A stretch of DNA of 64,000 nucleotides from Kryptolebias marmoratus (GCF_001649575.2 NC_051445.1:28473966-28537965); one strand, 5' to 3'; counted from the first letter of the stretch, positions 31,501-42,684 are shown. A program made the numbers and translations. The notes: generated from the sequence alone by a model not told the origin.

Positions 31501-33499
31501 ATCATTCCGTCCAAGATACAAACAGATTGTGGGGATCACAGTCTACAACAAGACCAAAAAACAAAGTAGTAGAAACACTAAAGAAAGCAGGTAAAATACA
31601 GTAGTTCTAATATGTGATGCATAAACATCCATTGACACAGAACCTTATGTCAATGTTCTAGGCATTTTTAATAATTGTCTTGTTCATTTAGTTCCTAAAA
31701 ATCTTGTTTGAATGAAAATTGTTTTTTACTGCAGTGTCGAGCAAAGTATTTTGTTTCTTTTAGGTCTGAGAGACTGTACGCTCAGGGTTTTCTTTGGTGC
31801 ATGATTATGGCTGTATTGAGATGCACTGAAATGTATCACTAATTGTTTTTTAATTGTAATGCAGCACTCTGAATCAACTCATGAGGTACCGAAAGATTCA
31901 CACCCCTATTAGATATTGATAACTAATTGCCAGAACATCACTTCAAAAATGATCATACTATCTCATTAAGTTAGTGCCATTTTCTTGTATGAGGTTCAAA
32001 TGCATTCATTAACAACTTCTGTAAAAGCTGACCATCTCTAAGATGACAGATTTCTTGGTTTACAGGTGAGGTCAGAGCCAGCTTCCTGCACCTTTTTGCA
32101 TAAACGCTCTAGAAAAATGACTTGTTCAGGGTGGGTGGATAGTGTGTGGTATTATTAAATATTTAACTACACATTTAGAGTCTTTGGCCATGTGCTGAAT
32201 TAGTCATGTCTGTTAATGGTGTGCAATGCTGATGACAGGGCACAACAGACTTCAGGGCTCTACAGCCTCCCAGAATCCCACAGAATCACCTGCTTGTCCA
32301 CATTAGTCGAGACAGAACAAAAAAGGCTTTTTCGTTTTTTATTTTGTTTGTTTTTTTGCTATTTAAAAAAATAAAGGAATTGAACACAAACGCTTTAAGT
32401 TTGATAATAGCTGCTCCCATGAGAAATGTCTCCGCACTGTAAAAACCTCACTGTAAAACACTGATATCATTTTCACCTTTGTAATTCCAGAGCAGAGAGA
32501 GCTCCAGGATGAGTTTAGTCTGTTGAAGCAGAGGAAAAAAAGGGGACTAAAAATGGAGACTAAAAGCGCAGCTATTCTTCCTCTGTCAGAGGCTACCATT
32601 CTCTTTGATGTTAAGCTGATGTTTTATATTCATACTAAAACAAGGAATTCTTACCTGCTTAAATTATCATCCACCTTAAAGTTAAATAAGCAACCACCAG
32701 GGTTTTGTTTTAATGTCTTTGTTTGTGTTAATTTACATTGTAAAGCAATTTGGATCAGCTCCCTGTTGATTTTAAAGTTCTTTTCAAAGATACTGATAAT
32801 GACCAGTGACAAAGATTCTACATCTTAAAGGGCAGCAATACATAATACAGCATGGGTACCACGTAAACAGACTGTAAATACAGGGTAACAAGTCACTTTA
32901 TAATACAACCAAATTCAAGTCTGTACCAGCAGTGGCAGTTGAATAATGCCTGGCCAAGCCTGTCCTTCAGCATTGCCTACCCTTTCCACTACCTCCACCC
33001 TTCCCCCACACACACACACTCCCCAACCCATATGCCCAGGGAACTGCAACTGCAAACACCCCACACCTTCCCTTCTTTTAGCAGAAAGAGAAACTTTTTT
33101 AAAATATAAACTTAGCACAAAAAGTAAAAAAAACAAAACAAAAAAAAAACAGTTTGAATTAATCTACATATTACCAATGATTCCCATAAAACAGTTCAAT
33201 CTGTTTGGTGGGTTCTCCAACCCTCTAGTGCCCCAAGAACAAGAGCTTAAGTAAATAAGTATTCCGTTAAGCTCTTGTCTACTACAGTTACATGGTAGTC
33301 AGCAAAAAATAAACTTATAACATGTACTTTTCTGTTATGGTTTTTCATTATAGTGAAAGCAGCTTTATACTATTTTGAAGGTTTTTTTTTGAGACATTGA
33401 TTTTAACAAATTTCTGAATATATTTCAGTATGACCAGCCCAGCTACAACGAAGGTTAACAATTTCTTGTACAAAAGCCATTGAGTGTGGAGATTTCCCG
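31501..33499. other. Non-coding DNA, no gene recognised
   Basis: Apart from a family C end near 31900-31976 there is no recognised element. Open frames at 32523-32828 and 32946-33254 show no known motif and are likely chance. Confidence 0.45.
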
Positions 33500-33599
33500 A
33501 AGTGCAAACATTATTCCATATATACACACAGTGATGTGAAAATATTTGGGAAATTTTATAATAAAGTTTCATTTTTTTATGATTTTTTGATATTAGCTG

Positions 33600-33960
33600 G
33601 ACATCATGAAAATGAAGTTATGAATTTTTTCATAAAGAATGTGTTCAATCCAGGAATATAGAAATAAAAGAAAATTATTCCACATGTAGGCATTGTCATT
33701 AGAGAATACTTTGGTAATTCTTTGAAGAGTTGTGGATTTTTTATGAATATTTATTGGGCTTGCTGTGGTATGAAATTACAGTTAACATATGTTTTGCTGA
33801 AACAGCATTGAAACTATGAACATGGAGATAAATGCATATTATTACAGATGTAGACTTGATCATCTGAGAATATTTTGGTATTTTTTTGAATGAATAATGG
33901 ATTTTATATGAATTTATTTCTTTGGCTCTGTGTGGTATAAAATGGCAGTTAGTTTGTGTT
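33600..33960 (+). repeat. Degenerate tandem duplication, about 162-bp unit
   Basis: The stretch from about 33684 ('cacatgtaggcattgtcatt', 'gagaatactttggtaatt', 'gcttgctgtggtatgaaatt') recurs from about 33846 ('cagatgtagacttgatcatc', 'gagaatattttggtattt', 'gctctgtgtggtataaaatg'). The two units are diverged but collinear. Confidence 0.55.
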
Positions 33961-34236
33961 TGTGTACATCCTGCTGCTTCCAGGTGACACAATTGTCACA
34001 GCATGCTGCACAACAGGCACACTTTGCTCCTCCTCCCTCCTCTTGTGCTTTGATGTTGTACTGTCATGCAACTCAAGGTCTGGCTCAGTCTGGCCCAGCC
34101 ACAGCAAGAAAGGGCAGATTGCAAAAGAAGTGTCATGGTGTTGTTTTTCCAATCCTAAAACGATACATCGGCAAGCGTTAAAGTATTTTATCTTTACCCA
34201 ACTTTCAGGAATTTAGCAAAATGATTATGCAGCCAC

Positions 34237-34365
34237 TTTAATTAAAAGCATCAGTATCCGTTTCGGTGATACTGGCCGAAACTTGGGATTGGATCAATAC
34301 CAAATCTTGCAGTATCACACACCACTAATTGCCAGCACTTTGTGAGTGCTATATAAATGTTTAAA
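34237..34365. repeat. DNA-transposon-like end next to an L2-like tail
   Basis: 'gatactggccgaaacttggg' and 'gatcaataccaaatcttgca' resemble a fish hAT-like terminal region. It is followed by 'agcactttgtgagtgctatataaat', an L2-like 3' end. Both are short fragments. Confidence 0.35.
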
Positions 34366-34649
34366 CTCATAACATTTTTTAAGTTTGCACATGCCAGAAT
34401 AAATTGTTGCAGTCAGTTATTTAGCAAGATCATATTAAATTAAGAATGCCTCAAAACTCACACACAATAGGATATTCCTGAACATTAATTCAGCCACTTG
34501 GCTATGGTTTTGCACAGACTGTGGCGCTGTTCCACTGCTCAGTGGGAGAAGTTTCTCAGACAGCATCACAGATGTTTTAGTAACACTTAACAAAAACACT
34601 TCACGTTGCAGCTGTAATAGATGCATGTTAAATTAAAGACCTAGTAATC

Positions 34650-35265
34650 TATGTAGGAATGCATGTCGCCCAACACCTTTCATGTCAGAGTTTGAAAAAA
34701 AAAAAAATCATCTCAATCTGAAATGATGGAGTTACAACCATTTTGGTCTATTCTAAATAATGTTATGCACAATCTAATGCAATATCACAAGATCTAACAT
34801 GACCTGTCAGTGCTTGGAGTATCTGTTGTGAATGACTCTCAGCTAATACTACATCAAATTTTAGTTCACTATCTAAAATATTTGACTTATTTATAGACAG
34901 TTTTGTGTGGGCTGAGGTTGTTTAGCTGTGGTGGCCATCTTGAATTGACTTGACTTCATAAATTAATCAGTTATAGATTTAAATCTTTCTTGTGGTTTAT
35001 GAAATATTTTGCTAACAGACAGACAATGTTGACTCCAACAATTATTTGCAAAGTTGTAATCAAAGATGTTGCAGAATGTATAATGCTAGAAGTGTATGTG
35101 AGAATTATGCTCAGCTGCTACCACAAAAAAATTAGCTCAGTATCCATAAAAGTGGCTGAGTTGTAGCCATTTTTGTGTTGGCTAAGGTCACAAAAGCTGT
35201 GGTGGCCATCTTGATTGGGATTGATTCAAAATGTTAAAGAGAGTTTCTTTAAAATCCTTTCGCCT
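34650..35265 (+). repeat. Family A repeat, two units
   Basis: Left end 'taggaatgcatgtcgcccaa' (half of the palindrome) is followed by 'catgtcagagtttgaaa' and 'ggagttacaaccattttggt', then one unit ('gaatgactctcagctaatac', 'gtggccatcttgaattga') and a second ('gctcagctgctaccac', 'gtggtggccatcttgatt'). The right terminal hairpin is missing. Confidence 0.65.
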
Positions 35266-35962
35266 GTGGCAGTAGGTACTAATAAAGATGTTTCCCTACT
35301 CCTAAAGAAAAAGGGGACTGTGAATACTAATGACTGTCACTTTATTATTTATTTATTTCATTTTATTTTATTTTTACAAAACAGAAACATTTCTTTTTCA
35401 CCCACCTCAGTATGTTGGTCATATTTTTTTTCACAAGTTTGACACTGACAGAAAAGGGATGATAGCTAAGGTTTGTAAATAGGAAATTGAAAACAAACAA
35501 AATAAAAGAGACTTTTTTAGCCTCTGTGTGAATTGCACAACCCATTCACAAAGACAAAACAACAAAGTCCTGAAATCATGTCACAACATGAGTGATGTTG
35601 GCAATTAAAGGCAATGTGCCCCAAATTACAGCTTCATTAGAGCTGAAAAATAGGGCCATGTGAAACGTTTACTCTACTGCTTTTATTCTACTTTACATGT
35701 TGGACTTTTTATTCATGTCAAGTGTTAAATAATTCTAAAAAAGTGTAGCATACATGAACTTCTATTTGTAATCTTTCTATTTTGTTGTCCTACAATCTGG
35801 AATTTTATTGGATTTTTAATTTGATTAAAAGCAATATTTCTAAAAAAAATACTCCAGATTAATGAAGTAAAATAGGGAAAGAAAACTTGTGTTACATAAG
35901 TAATTTTAAAACCTTTTGTTTGCATATGTATTACTTCCCCAAGTAGCAATACTTTGTGTCCC

Positions 35963-36413
35963 TGTCATGGCCGGTGGAGAGGGAAGCAAACCCAGAGTGC
36001 AGACTCATTTAAAAAAATAACTAATTTATTAAAATAAAAGATAACCAAACAACAAAGAGCTGACGTGGCAGCAAAAATCCAATCCAAAACACAAAGGCAA
36101 GGCGAAGCAAGGCAAGGGAACCAGACGACAAGAGACAAGAGACATTGAACTAGAAGGGTAGTGGAGAAAGTGACCGGGTTTTAAGCACTGAGGATAATAG
36201 GGTGAAGTGGGCACAGGTGAGTGATAACAATTGCTGACAGGTGGAGATGGGCGTGGCAGATAAACAGGGGCAGACTGAGGATAAGTGGAGAATGATGACA
36301 AACAAAGACAACAAGAACAAAACAAAACCCAGATGACAGAACAACAGTGAAGAAACAATAACCCCAGAAAACAAAACATAAAGTCAAAAACAACAACCCT
36401 AGAATTCATAACA
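35963..36413 (-). mobile_element. Solo LTR, family L-1
   Basis: 451 bp. On the minus strand it runs from TGTTATGAATTC to CCATGACA with an AATAAA before its end. Flanks gtccc (35958-35962) and gtccg (36414-36418) fit a 5-bp duplication with one change. It shares internal blocks with the plus-strand copy at 4191-4675. It sits inside a Tc1 element, so it is the younger insertion. The long minus-strand frame over this region is part of the LTR and not a gene. Confidence 0.8.
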
Positions 36414-37296
36414 GTCCGCACTTTTTGAAGCAGTTCCAGCAGGAGGTCTCTCTTTAGGTCTGTCTCTATCATCTTGGTCCAGCTAACCACTAGATGTTTT
36501 GCTCATTCTTCATGACCGAACTGCTGCAGCTCCTTCAGGTTGGATGGGTGTTGGTCGTGTCCAAAAATTTTTAAATCAAACCGGAGATTCTCATTTGGAT
36601 TGAGGTATGGGCTTTGACTAGATCATTCCAGGACATTTACTTGTTCTCTTTAAACCAGTGGATTGTTGCTTCAGCAGTGTGTTCAGGGTCATTGTCCTGT
36701 TGAAAGGTGAACTCCGACCCAGTCTCAAATCTCTGGAAGACTCCTAAAAAGTTTCTTTCTAGAATTTTTCTGTATACTGAACCATCCATCTTTTCTTTAA
36801 CTATGATCATTTTTTCAAATAAAACATCCTCACAGCTTGTTGCTGCCACCACCATGCTTCACTGTAGGGATGGTGTTCTCAACATGATGAGAGGTGATAG
36901 ATTTGCCTCAGACATGTTGCTGTCCTTGATGTTTGGTCTCATCTAACCACAGCATCTTCCAAGCAGAAATTCCAAAGGTCCAGGTTTTTTTCATATTTAT
37001 TTATTTTTATTTTAATCAATGTCTTTTTTCAAAAACTCTTCCATGAAGCCTAGCTGTGTGCAGCATTTAGTGGTCCTGTAGAGTGATTGTGTCATTGTGT
37101 CATCTCCACAGAAGAGCTGAAGTTCCATCAGGGTTATCTTTGGCTTCCTGGCTGCTTCTTTTATTAATTCATTACACACTCTGGGAATTTTGGTAGACAA
37201 CTCTCTCGACAGGATTGCTGTGATGGCATCATATTCCCATTTCCTGACAATGAATTTAATGAAACTCTGTGGGGTATTTAGGGTTCTTATATATAT

Positions 37297-37371
<75 letters not shown>

Positions 37372-37460
37372 CATAACCCAACCCAGATCTATACTTATCC
37401 ACAATGTTGTCTGTGACCCATGTGGCCAGTTCCTTGGTCATGCTGTCTCTTTTATCACTT
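36414..37460 (-). pseudogene. Tc1 transposase remnant
   Basis: On the minus strand, in order: [20 protein letters not shown] (N-terminal helix-turn-helix region), an IYIYIY stretch created by the AT microsatellite, [10 protein letters not shown] and ARKPKITLMELQ (second DNA-binding subdomain). After a gap come VVAATSCEDVL, KMDGSVYRKILERN and FTFQQDNDPEHTA, the block carrying the second catalytic D of DD34E. The C-terminal end to about 36414 is frame-shifted but retains PNLNPVENLWFD-like text on the other side of a stop. Several blocks are deleted. It is inactive. Confidence 0.75.
37288..37370. repeat. (AT)n microsatellite
   Basis: About 80 bp of alternating AT within the Tc1 transposase remnant. 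It creates artificial tyrosine-isoleucine frames on both strands. Confidence 0.95.
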
Positions 37461-37530
37461 GGTGGTAGACCTTGCTACTTGGAAGTGTTGCACAGCTGTT
37501 AATTCTGAAGGCTATTAGAACAGATGTATT

Positions 37531-37781
37531 CAGATTCAGAAAGCTTTATTTATCCCCAGGGGGAAAATGAGAAAACACAGAACAGCATGGCAAAGAATAA
37601 AAAACTAAATAAATGAAATAAAAAACTGAAGAAATAATAAAGAAATAAGGAGCAAGGAATTACCTAAGTTCTGATAAAATAAAATTGCATATGAATAAAT
37701 ATAAATGTAAATGAGGGGATCAATAATGAAGACGTAGAAAGCTGCATTGAGGGTGAACATGAAAATATATACAACAGTATG
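37531..37781 (-). repeat. LINE-like 3' end, antisense
   Basis: 'gattcagaaagctttattta' followed by 'ccccagggggaaa' is a common fish LINE 3' end read in antisense. The A-rich remainder shows no coding sequence. Confidence 0.4.
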
Positions 37782-37939
37782 CTGGTGTAGATTCTCATCC
37801 AGGCCATGGTAAATTCAAAAAAGTTAAAAAACAAAAACAACTGGACTTCTGTTCTGTAGTTGAAGACGTTTCGCTTCTCATCCGAGGAGCTTTCTCAATT
37901 CAGAAATAGAGAGTGTGGAGTTGAGCTTTTAAAGCTGAG
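37782..37939 (+). mobile_element. PLE end sequence (pseudo-LTR-like)
   Basis: 'tgctggtgtagattctc', 'ccaggccatggtaaattc', 'ggacttctgttctgtagttg' and 'cttctcatccgaggagcttt' match the PLE ends at 19545-19936 and 25524-25953. It is followed without a gap by PLE coding sequence. Confidence 0.7.
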
Positions 37940-38222
37940 AACATTGTCATTCCTTATGTTGCTGGAGTATCCGAGAAACTCAGAAGGATTTTCTCCAAAC
38001 ACGACATCCCAGTACATTTCAAACCCAACAAGACTCTCAGGCAGAGGCTGGTCCACCCTAAGGACAAACCCAAACTGAGCTGAGTTGTGTCTGCAGTTCA
38101 GTGCAGCAAAGAATGTTCAGACCTCTATATTGGAGAGACCAAACAACCTCTCCACAGACGCATGGCTCAACACAGGAGAGCCACCTCTTCTGGACAGGAC
38201 TCAGACTCAATTGGTGACCTGT
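37940..38222 (+). pseudogene. Penelope-like element GIY-YIG endonuclease fragment
   Basis: PLEs encode a reverse transcriptase fused to a GIY-YIG endonuclease. The frame shows [30 protein letters not shown] and [10 protein letters not shown] (the linker between RT and endonuclease). After one stop comes VVSAVQCSKECSDLYIGETK and PLHRRMAQHRRATSSGQDS. 'DLYIGET' is the YIG half of the catalytic core, and the arginine-rich helix follows. About 95 residues remain. The RT domain is absent and the downstream part is cut near 38222. It is inactive. Confidence 0.8.
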
Positions 38223-38404
38223 TGATCGTAATGGCCAAAACAGTGAGTTAATCATTTATTTTTTGGCTACTTGTCACGAGTTGGCTGCAGCAGAAGGAGC
38301 AGCATATAAAAGTGGATAAAAGGTGTTTACTGTACAATGAGATCTTTTCACACTTAGACTGGCTCATAAGTGGATTTTATTTTAAAAAAATATGTAACAT
38401 AATG
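38223..38404. other. Non-coding DNA, no gene recognised
   Basis: A short AT-rich stretch between PLE and LINE fragments. Confidence 0.4.
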
Positions 38405-39490
38405 TTTTGTTTTTGGACATTTACATAACTGAGGGCCTCCCTTGGACGACACAAATGCCCCATGTCACCAGTAGGATACAACAACACCTCTACATCCTGA
38501 TGAAGCTGAGGAGAGCTGGACTGCCTCGGAATCTCCTGCATTTATTGGTGCACGGTGGAGAACATTCTGGTGTACTATATCACGTGGTATTCAGGATGCC
38601 ACAAGAGGGATCAAAAGCCACTTGAGAGGGTGATCAAGGCAGCACAGGGGGTCGTTCTGTGAGGATCTGGAGTTAGCTCTGCCTATGGGCAGCGCTTCTA
38701 ACCCTTCTTTCCTCAGCTGTTCCTGATTCCCTTGATGAGCTGATACAGCATTTAAGCCTCCGGCTCGTTCCAGACTGACGCTGGAGCATCAAACCTCTCT
38801 GGTTAGAGTCTCAGCCACAGGTTCTAACCTCAATTAGTGACTTTGACAATTTGTTGTTTTTGCTCTTTGACTCAGGTTGTTGCCTCGCCTAGAGGGTCAT
38901 TACCCGACGGGAACTTACCTGGATTACCTTTGGATTACTTACCTTGCCGGACTGCTGGACCTCTTACTTCAGGATCACCTTGGAAACCTTCCTCACCTCC
39001 TTGACACCACGAACGCCTTCTACACCTGTAAGAAAGAAAGAGACATTATTCACAAACTCATCAGTTATCAACACTAAGACCAAGACTTGTACCCGAGACT
39101 CACCTTGCTCCTTCTTGCCTTCCAGACTGCTCCTGACCACCACCACTGTAGATACATGCACCCTGTAAATAAAACCACTTACCTGATTTCCTGTCTCTGT
39201 GTCTGGTTTCGGCTTCGCTCTATGGACAAAACACCTGGTTTATGATACGTTGGGTCTGGTCTACCTGCCATTAGCCACATCTTTGAGACCAAATTTCAGA
39301 GGGCAAAGACCCAGCCTGTCCACCATCTCTTCAAGCTCCTACCCTCTGGCAGGAGACTCAAAATTATTCAGTCCTGAACTATGAAAATGGAAAAACAACT
39401 TCTTCTCAAGAGCTGTGAAAACATTAAACAAGCTGTAGAACTCTGACACTGACTTACACACACCTACACAGAATGCATAGGCATTATTTT
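38405..39490 (+). pseudogene. LINE reverse-transcriptase C-terminal remnant split by an LTR
   Basis: Before the LTR the translation gives LPWTTQMPHVTSRIQQHLYI and LMKLRRAGLPRNLL, followed in shifted frames by text related to 'ESVL-x-Y' and 'KATxEGDQGST'. This is the post-RT region of a CR1/L2-type LINE. After the LTR (from 39248) the sequence continues with 'LFKLLPSGRRL'-like and 'FFSRAVKTLNKL'-like blocks, the end of the same protein. It is 5'-truncated, frameshifted and non-functional. Confidence 0.6.
38658..39247 (+). mobile_element. Solo LTR of a chromodomain-type Gypsy (family L-2)
   Basis: 590 bp from TGTGAGGATCTGGAG to TTTATGATA, similar along its length to the LTRs at 4912 and 20108. 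Flanks cgttc (38653-38657) and cgttg (39248-39252) suggest a 5-bp duplication with one change. Both sides continue the same LINE, so it is a clean solo LTR in a LINE fragment. Confidence 0.8.
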
Positions 39491-40774
39491 GAGACTGATT
39501 GTAACTCTCACTTGTTTACTTGTTATTGTTTTGACTTTTTGCTTGTAATTACCTTGTTATTAATATTAATAGCACCTTTTCCTTCTAGGTCTGGTAATAC
39601 CAACGTAAGTTTTGTTTATTACTGGCAATGGTATCACAACCAATAAAAACCTTTTTTATCCTTTTATCTTTTATTGCTAGAAGGTAATGAACGGGCATCA
39701 TTTTTAATTTTTAAATTTTTTTTTAATTAATTAAAATATGTTATTTTCCCCCTTTTAACTTTGCTAATCTGCAGTATTTTTGAGACTTGTTGCTTGTATT
39801 CAAATTAAAAATCAAACTAAGTTCCAGGTAACAAAACAGAAAGATACTTTTTGCGACCAACTATAATTTCAGCTGCTGCTCTCCTCATTCTCTTATGCAA
39901 GTCATTTTCATCTCTTGGTCATAGCTGGACACATTTCCCGCACAAAGAGCCTCCAAAAATGCACTCTGTAAATGCAGATCATTTCAGAATGGCACGAGAT
40001 TTCCGATGTGCCAAAAATTGGATTGCTTCACATCTGCAGCAAATAAACAGGATTCTGCCAAGCATTTGGTGATCTATGGTGGTACCATCCTGCTGCTTGA
40101 AAAGAAGAAAAAAATCTGATAAAGATTCACAAAATAGATAAGGCATTATATTAATAAAGAATAGACTTGGAAACATCAGCACTTCTTTCATCCAGCTCAA
40201 GCCCAACATGAAATATTCATGTGAAATGACTTTATCATATGTGAACCTGACAACACTGTTTGCTAAGTGGTCTTCAGATGCTTTTCTGCATGTGTCCTCA
40301 CATTCCTGTTTATCCTTGACTGGAGAAGAGGACAATGGCTGTGATGGAAGGAATATGTATTTGTTTGTGCTCTTGCCTCTTGAGGCTTGTCAGATCTCTC
40401 TGGGTTTCACATCAGGGGGCTTCCCCAGCTGTGTGACCGGACCCCACAGCAATGCTAACTATCTTCATGAGTGGATGTGTGGCAGGCGGTGTGGGGGACA
40501 GTGCCTAAGGACATATCATGTACAGCTTAGAAAGAGAGAAAGTGCAGCTGAGGGGACAAACTCAAACAACACTATCATTGCTGGCTGTCCATGAGAATTC
40601 AGGGTCAGAGTTCTGTGTTTTGCTAGAAAGTGGAACCCATTATCAGAAATCTAAAACTTGTGTTTGTTTGCTCTTATTTATGTAGCACAGGATTTTAAGT
40701 AAAACCCCTTTGCTTAAATAAGAAAATATATCAGCTTTTGAAGCTGAAATAAGAGCATATAGACACAGTTACAC
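39491..40774. other. Non-coding DNA, no gene recognised
   Basis: Overlapping frames of 118 and 128 codons exist on opposite strands around 39979-40594. Neither shows a recognisable domain, and their overlap suggests chance. A palindromic 'ctttta/aataaaagg' stretch occurs near 39640-39690. Confidence 0.4.
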
Positions 40775-41290
40775 AGATCCAATGATTACAATGTGCAAAC
40801 ATTTTTAACAATAAAACAGTCCCAGACTGTATAAAATTAAAGCACAAATGTGTTTTAAGCAAGCAGTTGTGGGATTCTGAATGGAAAAAGATGAAAAAGC
40901 TTTTTTCAATGAGAAAGCGATAGCCTTGCCAGGCTGAGTTAGAAAGATTTATACAGAGAGCAATAAATGTCTATTTCTTTGAATGCTGACAAGCTGCAAA
41001 CACTTAAAAAAATGGTCACAGACTGTATAACATGAAAGTACAACTTTGTTTTAAGCAAGTTTTTTATTGACTTTATGTGAAAATAACTTGTATCAATGAA
41101 ATAATGTCATGTTAGCCTTTGCACACTGAATTAAAACATTTTGACACAAGTAAAGAGATCTATGTTTATTTTAATGCTGACAAGTTGCAAATACTTAACT
41201 CCTGTCACAAACTTGTTGCAATGGCTGTAAAAAATATATGAGACCATGGTTTAAACTCACAGACTGTGAGTAATTGTAAAACCCCAATTT
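40775..41290 (+). repeat. Tandem repeat, about 193-bp unit, 2.6 copies
   Basis: 'agactgtataaaattaaagc' at 40824 recurs as 'agactgtataacatgaaagt' at 41020, and 'atgctgacaagctgcaaaca' at 40983 recurs as 'atgctgacaagttgcaaata' at 41174. Units are diverged but collinear, with 'tgttttaagcaag' in each full unit. It is non-coding. Confidence 0.75.
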
Positions 41291-42355
41291 TTAAAATATT
41301 GTTCTGTCTATTGTTACACTATGTCATGCTTTGACAGTCTCTCTGTCTGGCACTGTCACAGTAGCACTCTCTGGTGACAAGAAATGAAATCAGCAATAGA
41401 AAAACAATGCATTCACTGCGTAACCCTGAAAACACAAGTTCCCTCCCACTACCTAAATAAACATTATCAACATTATCACTAAGTGTTGTTTTTTTTAAAC
41501 CAAATTATGTAATTATATAATATTTTGTCCAGGTTGATGCAGGCCAATGTGTCTGTTTTGGGTATCACTAAGGAAGGTATTAGTCTTTGTTGTTTCAGCC
41601 TTGTGAGCAGAGTGAAAGTTGTGCTGCATTTATCAATTCTAATCAATGAGGAGAAATGTACTAAGGCCTGTTTGCATACACTGAGATTAGCTCCAACAGT
41701 GACCTTTGTGAAAATGGCTCCTTTTATTTTATTTGTGTAGTGTATATTTTTGGCATGTTTTTAGAACAACCTTAATTCTAACATGGTCAAACTGTGTATT
41801 GTCCTAGAGTAGAAGCAAGAAATCTAGTTGTGTTCTCATTGATCAATGTCTGAGAAGTTGAAAAGGGACATTACCAGATGTGAGTGAGGTGAAGCCCAGT
41901 GGCAGAAGGTGTCATTGCAAACACTTAAGCACATTGTAGGACCTCTCGAGAAGCACCCATACAAATTGTCAAGCGCTTAGCTTTGGGGTGGGGAAAGCCA
42001 GGGCCAGCAAGGAAGTCTAATCTGAAACAGCTTACTCTAAGGCTTAAAGTTAACGTGCAGTGAAAATATGTCTGCTTTGGTGTCTTAAGATTGCAAAGCA
42101 TGAAGATTTTGAAAATTTTTGGAGTTCCTCACAGTTCACTGGAAACTTTTAAGCTTTACGATGTTTAGTTTTACGAACCTACACTTCGTACGCAAAACCA
42201 GTTGACTGACCAAAACAGAAAAGAAAGAAAAGTGCCTTACCTTAAGCTGTTGTAGAGTGTACCTCTCTCCATCTAAAAATTTGTCAATGTTCTAGGTCTA
42301 TCACTGAGGAGTCCATCCCTCCCAAATGGTTGAAATAGATCTTACAAAGCGTCTT
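41291..42355. other. Non-coding DNA, no gene recognised
   Basis: No coding sequence recognised. 'ctctctggtgacaagaaatg' near 41370 resembles fragments of Gypsy LTRs, but I cannot define an element. Confidence 0.4.
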
Positions 42356-42427
42356 GGCTTGTTGGTCTAGGAGTATGATTCTTGCTTTGGGTGCGAGAGG
42401 TCCTGGGTTTAAGTCCTGGACGAGCCC
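42356..42427 (+). tRNA. tRNA-Pro (anticodon TGG) like sequence, possibly a pseudogene
   Basis: This 72-nt sequence folds as tRNA-Pro: a 7-bp acceptor stem (ggcttgt/acgagcc, one G-T pair), an anticodon stem cttgc/gcgag with loop tttgggt (anticodon TGG) and a T stem ctggg/cctgg. The A-box region 'tggtctaggagtatg' is good. The T loop reads tttaagt where ttcaaat is expected, so the invariant C56 of the B box is changed, and no run of four or more T follows closely as a Pol III terminator. It may be a weak gene, a pseudogene or a tRNA-derived repeat head. Confidence 0.65.
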
Positions 42428-42684
42428 TGCTTTCAGACCTTCAAAAATCACTCTCAGCAATGAAATGGACAAAATGCCTCCTCAGGTTTTAAGAACATTC
42501 TGGTCAACAAACAGTGAGGCTTTTTGTGATCATAATTGACGTGACAGAGAAGCTTTTTGTGTGGTGTAGCTAAGCAATGTTTGCAACAGTGTGATTAACA
42601 GCAGCTTCTGCATTTTAGATTCAAGTTAATGTACCATAAAGGGGTCTTTGTACTCGTGACATCTAAGGATTATGCAGCTTAAAC
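42428..42684. other. Non-coding DNA between the tRNA and Gypsy gag
   Basis: No recognised element. It might hold the degraded start of the Gypsy gag region that is visible from about 42685. Confidence 0.35.

Larger units (their letters stand above)
35735..37530 (-). mobile_element. Tc1-like transposon with a solo LTR inside
   Basis: Minus-strand Tc1 element of the fish lineage that ends with the 'aataaaattccagattgtag'-type 3' untranslated sequence (35750-35830 on the plus strand, reversed). The right part of the transposase lies at 36414-37500. It is split at 35963-36413 by a solo LTR and carries a large (AT)n array at 37288-37370 within the transposase N-terminus. TIR limits are approximate. 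Confidence 0.7.

Noticed and set aside
36029..36490. 153-codon minus-strand frame
   Set aside because: It is almost wholly inside the family L-1 solo LTR and shows no protein family.
37012..37468. Long frames rich in Ile-Tyr on both strands
   Set aside because: They are produced by the (AT)n microsatellite; only the flanking minus-strand text is genuine Tc1 transposase.
39979..40594. Overlapping 118- and 128-codon frames on opposite strands
   Set aside because: Neither has a recognisable domain or good start context, and mutual overlap in AT-rich DNA suggests chance.
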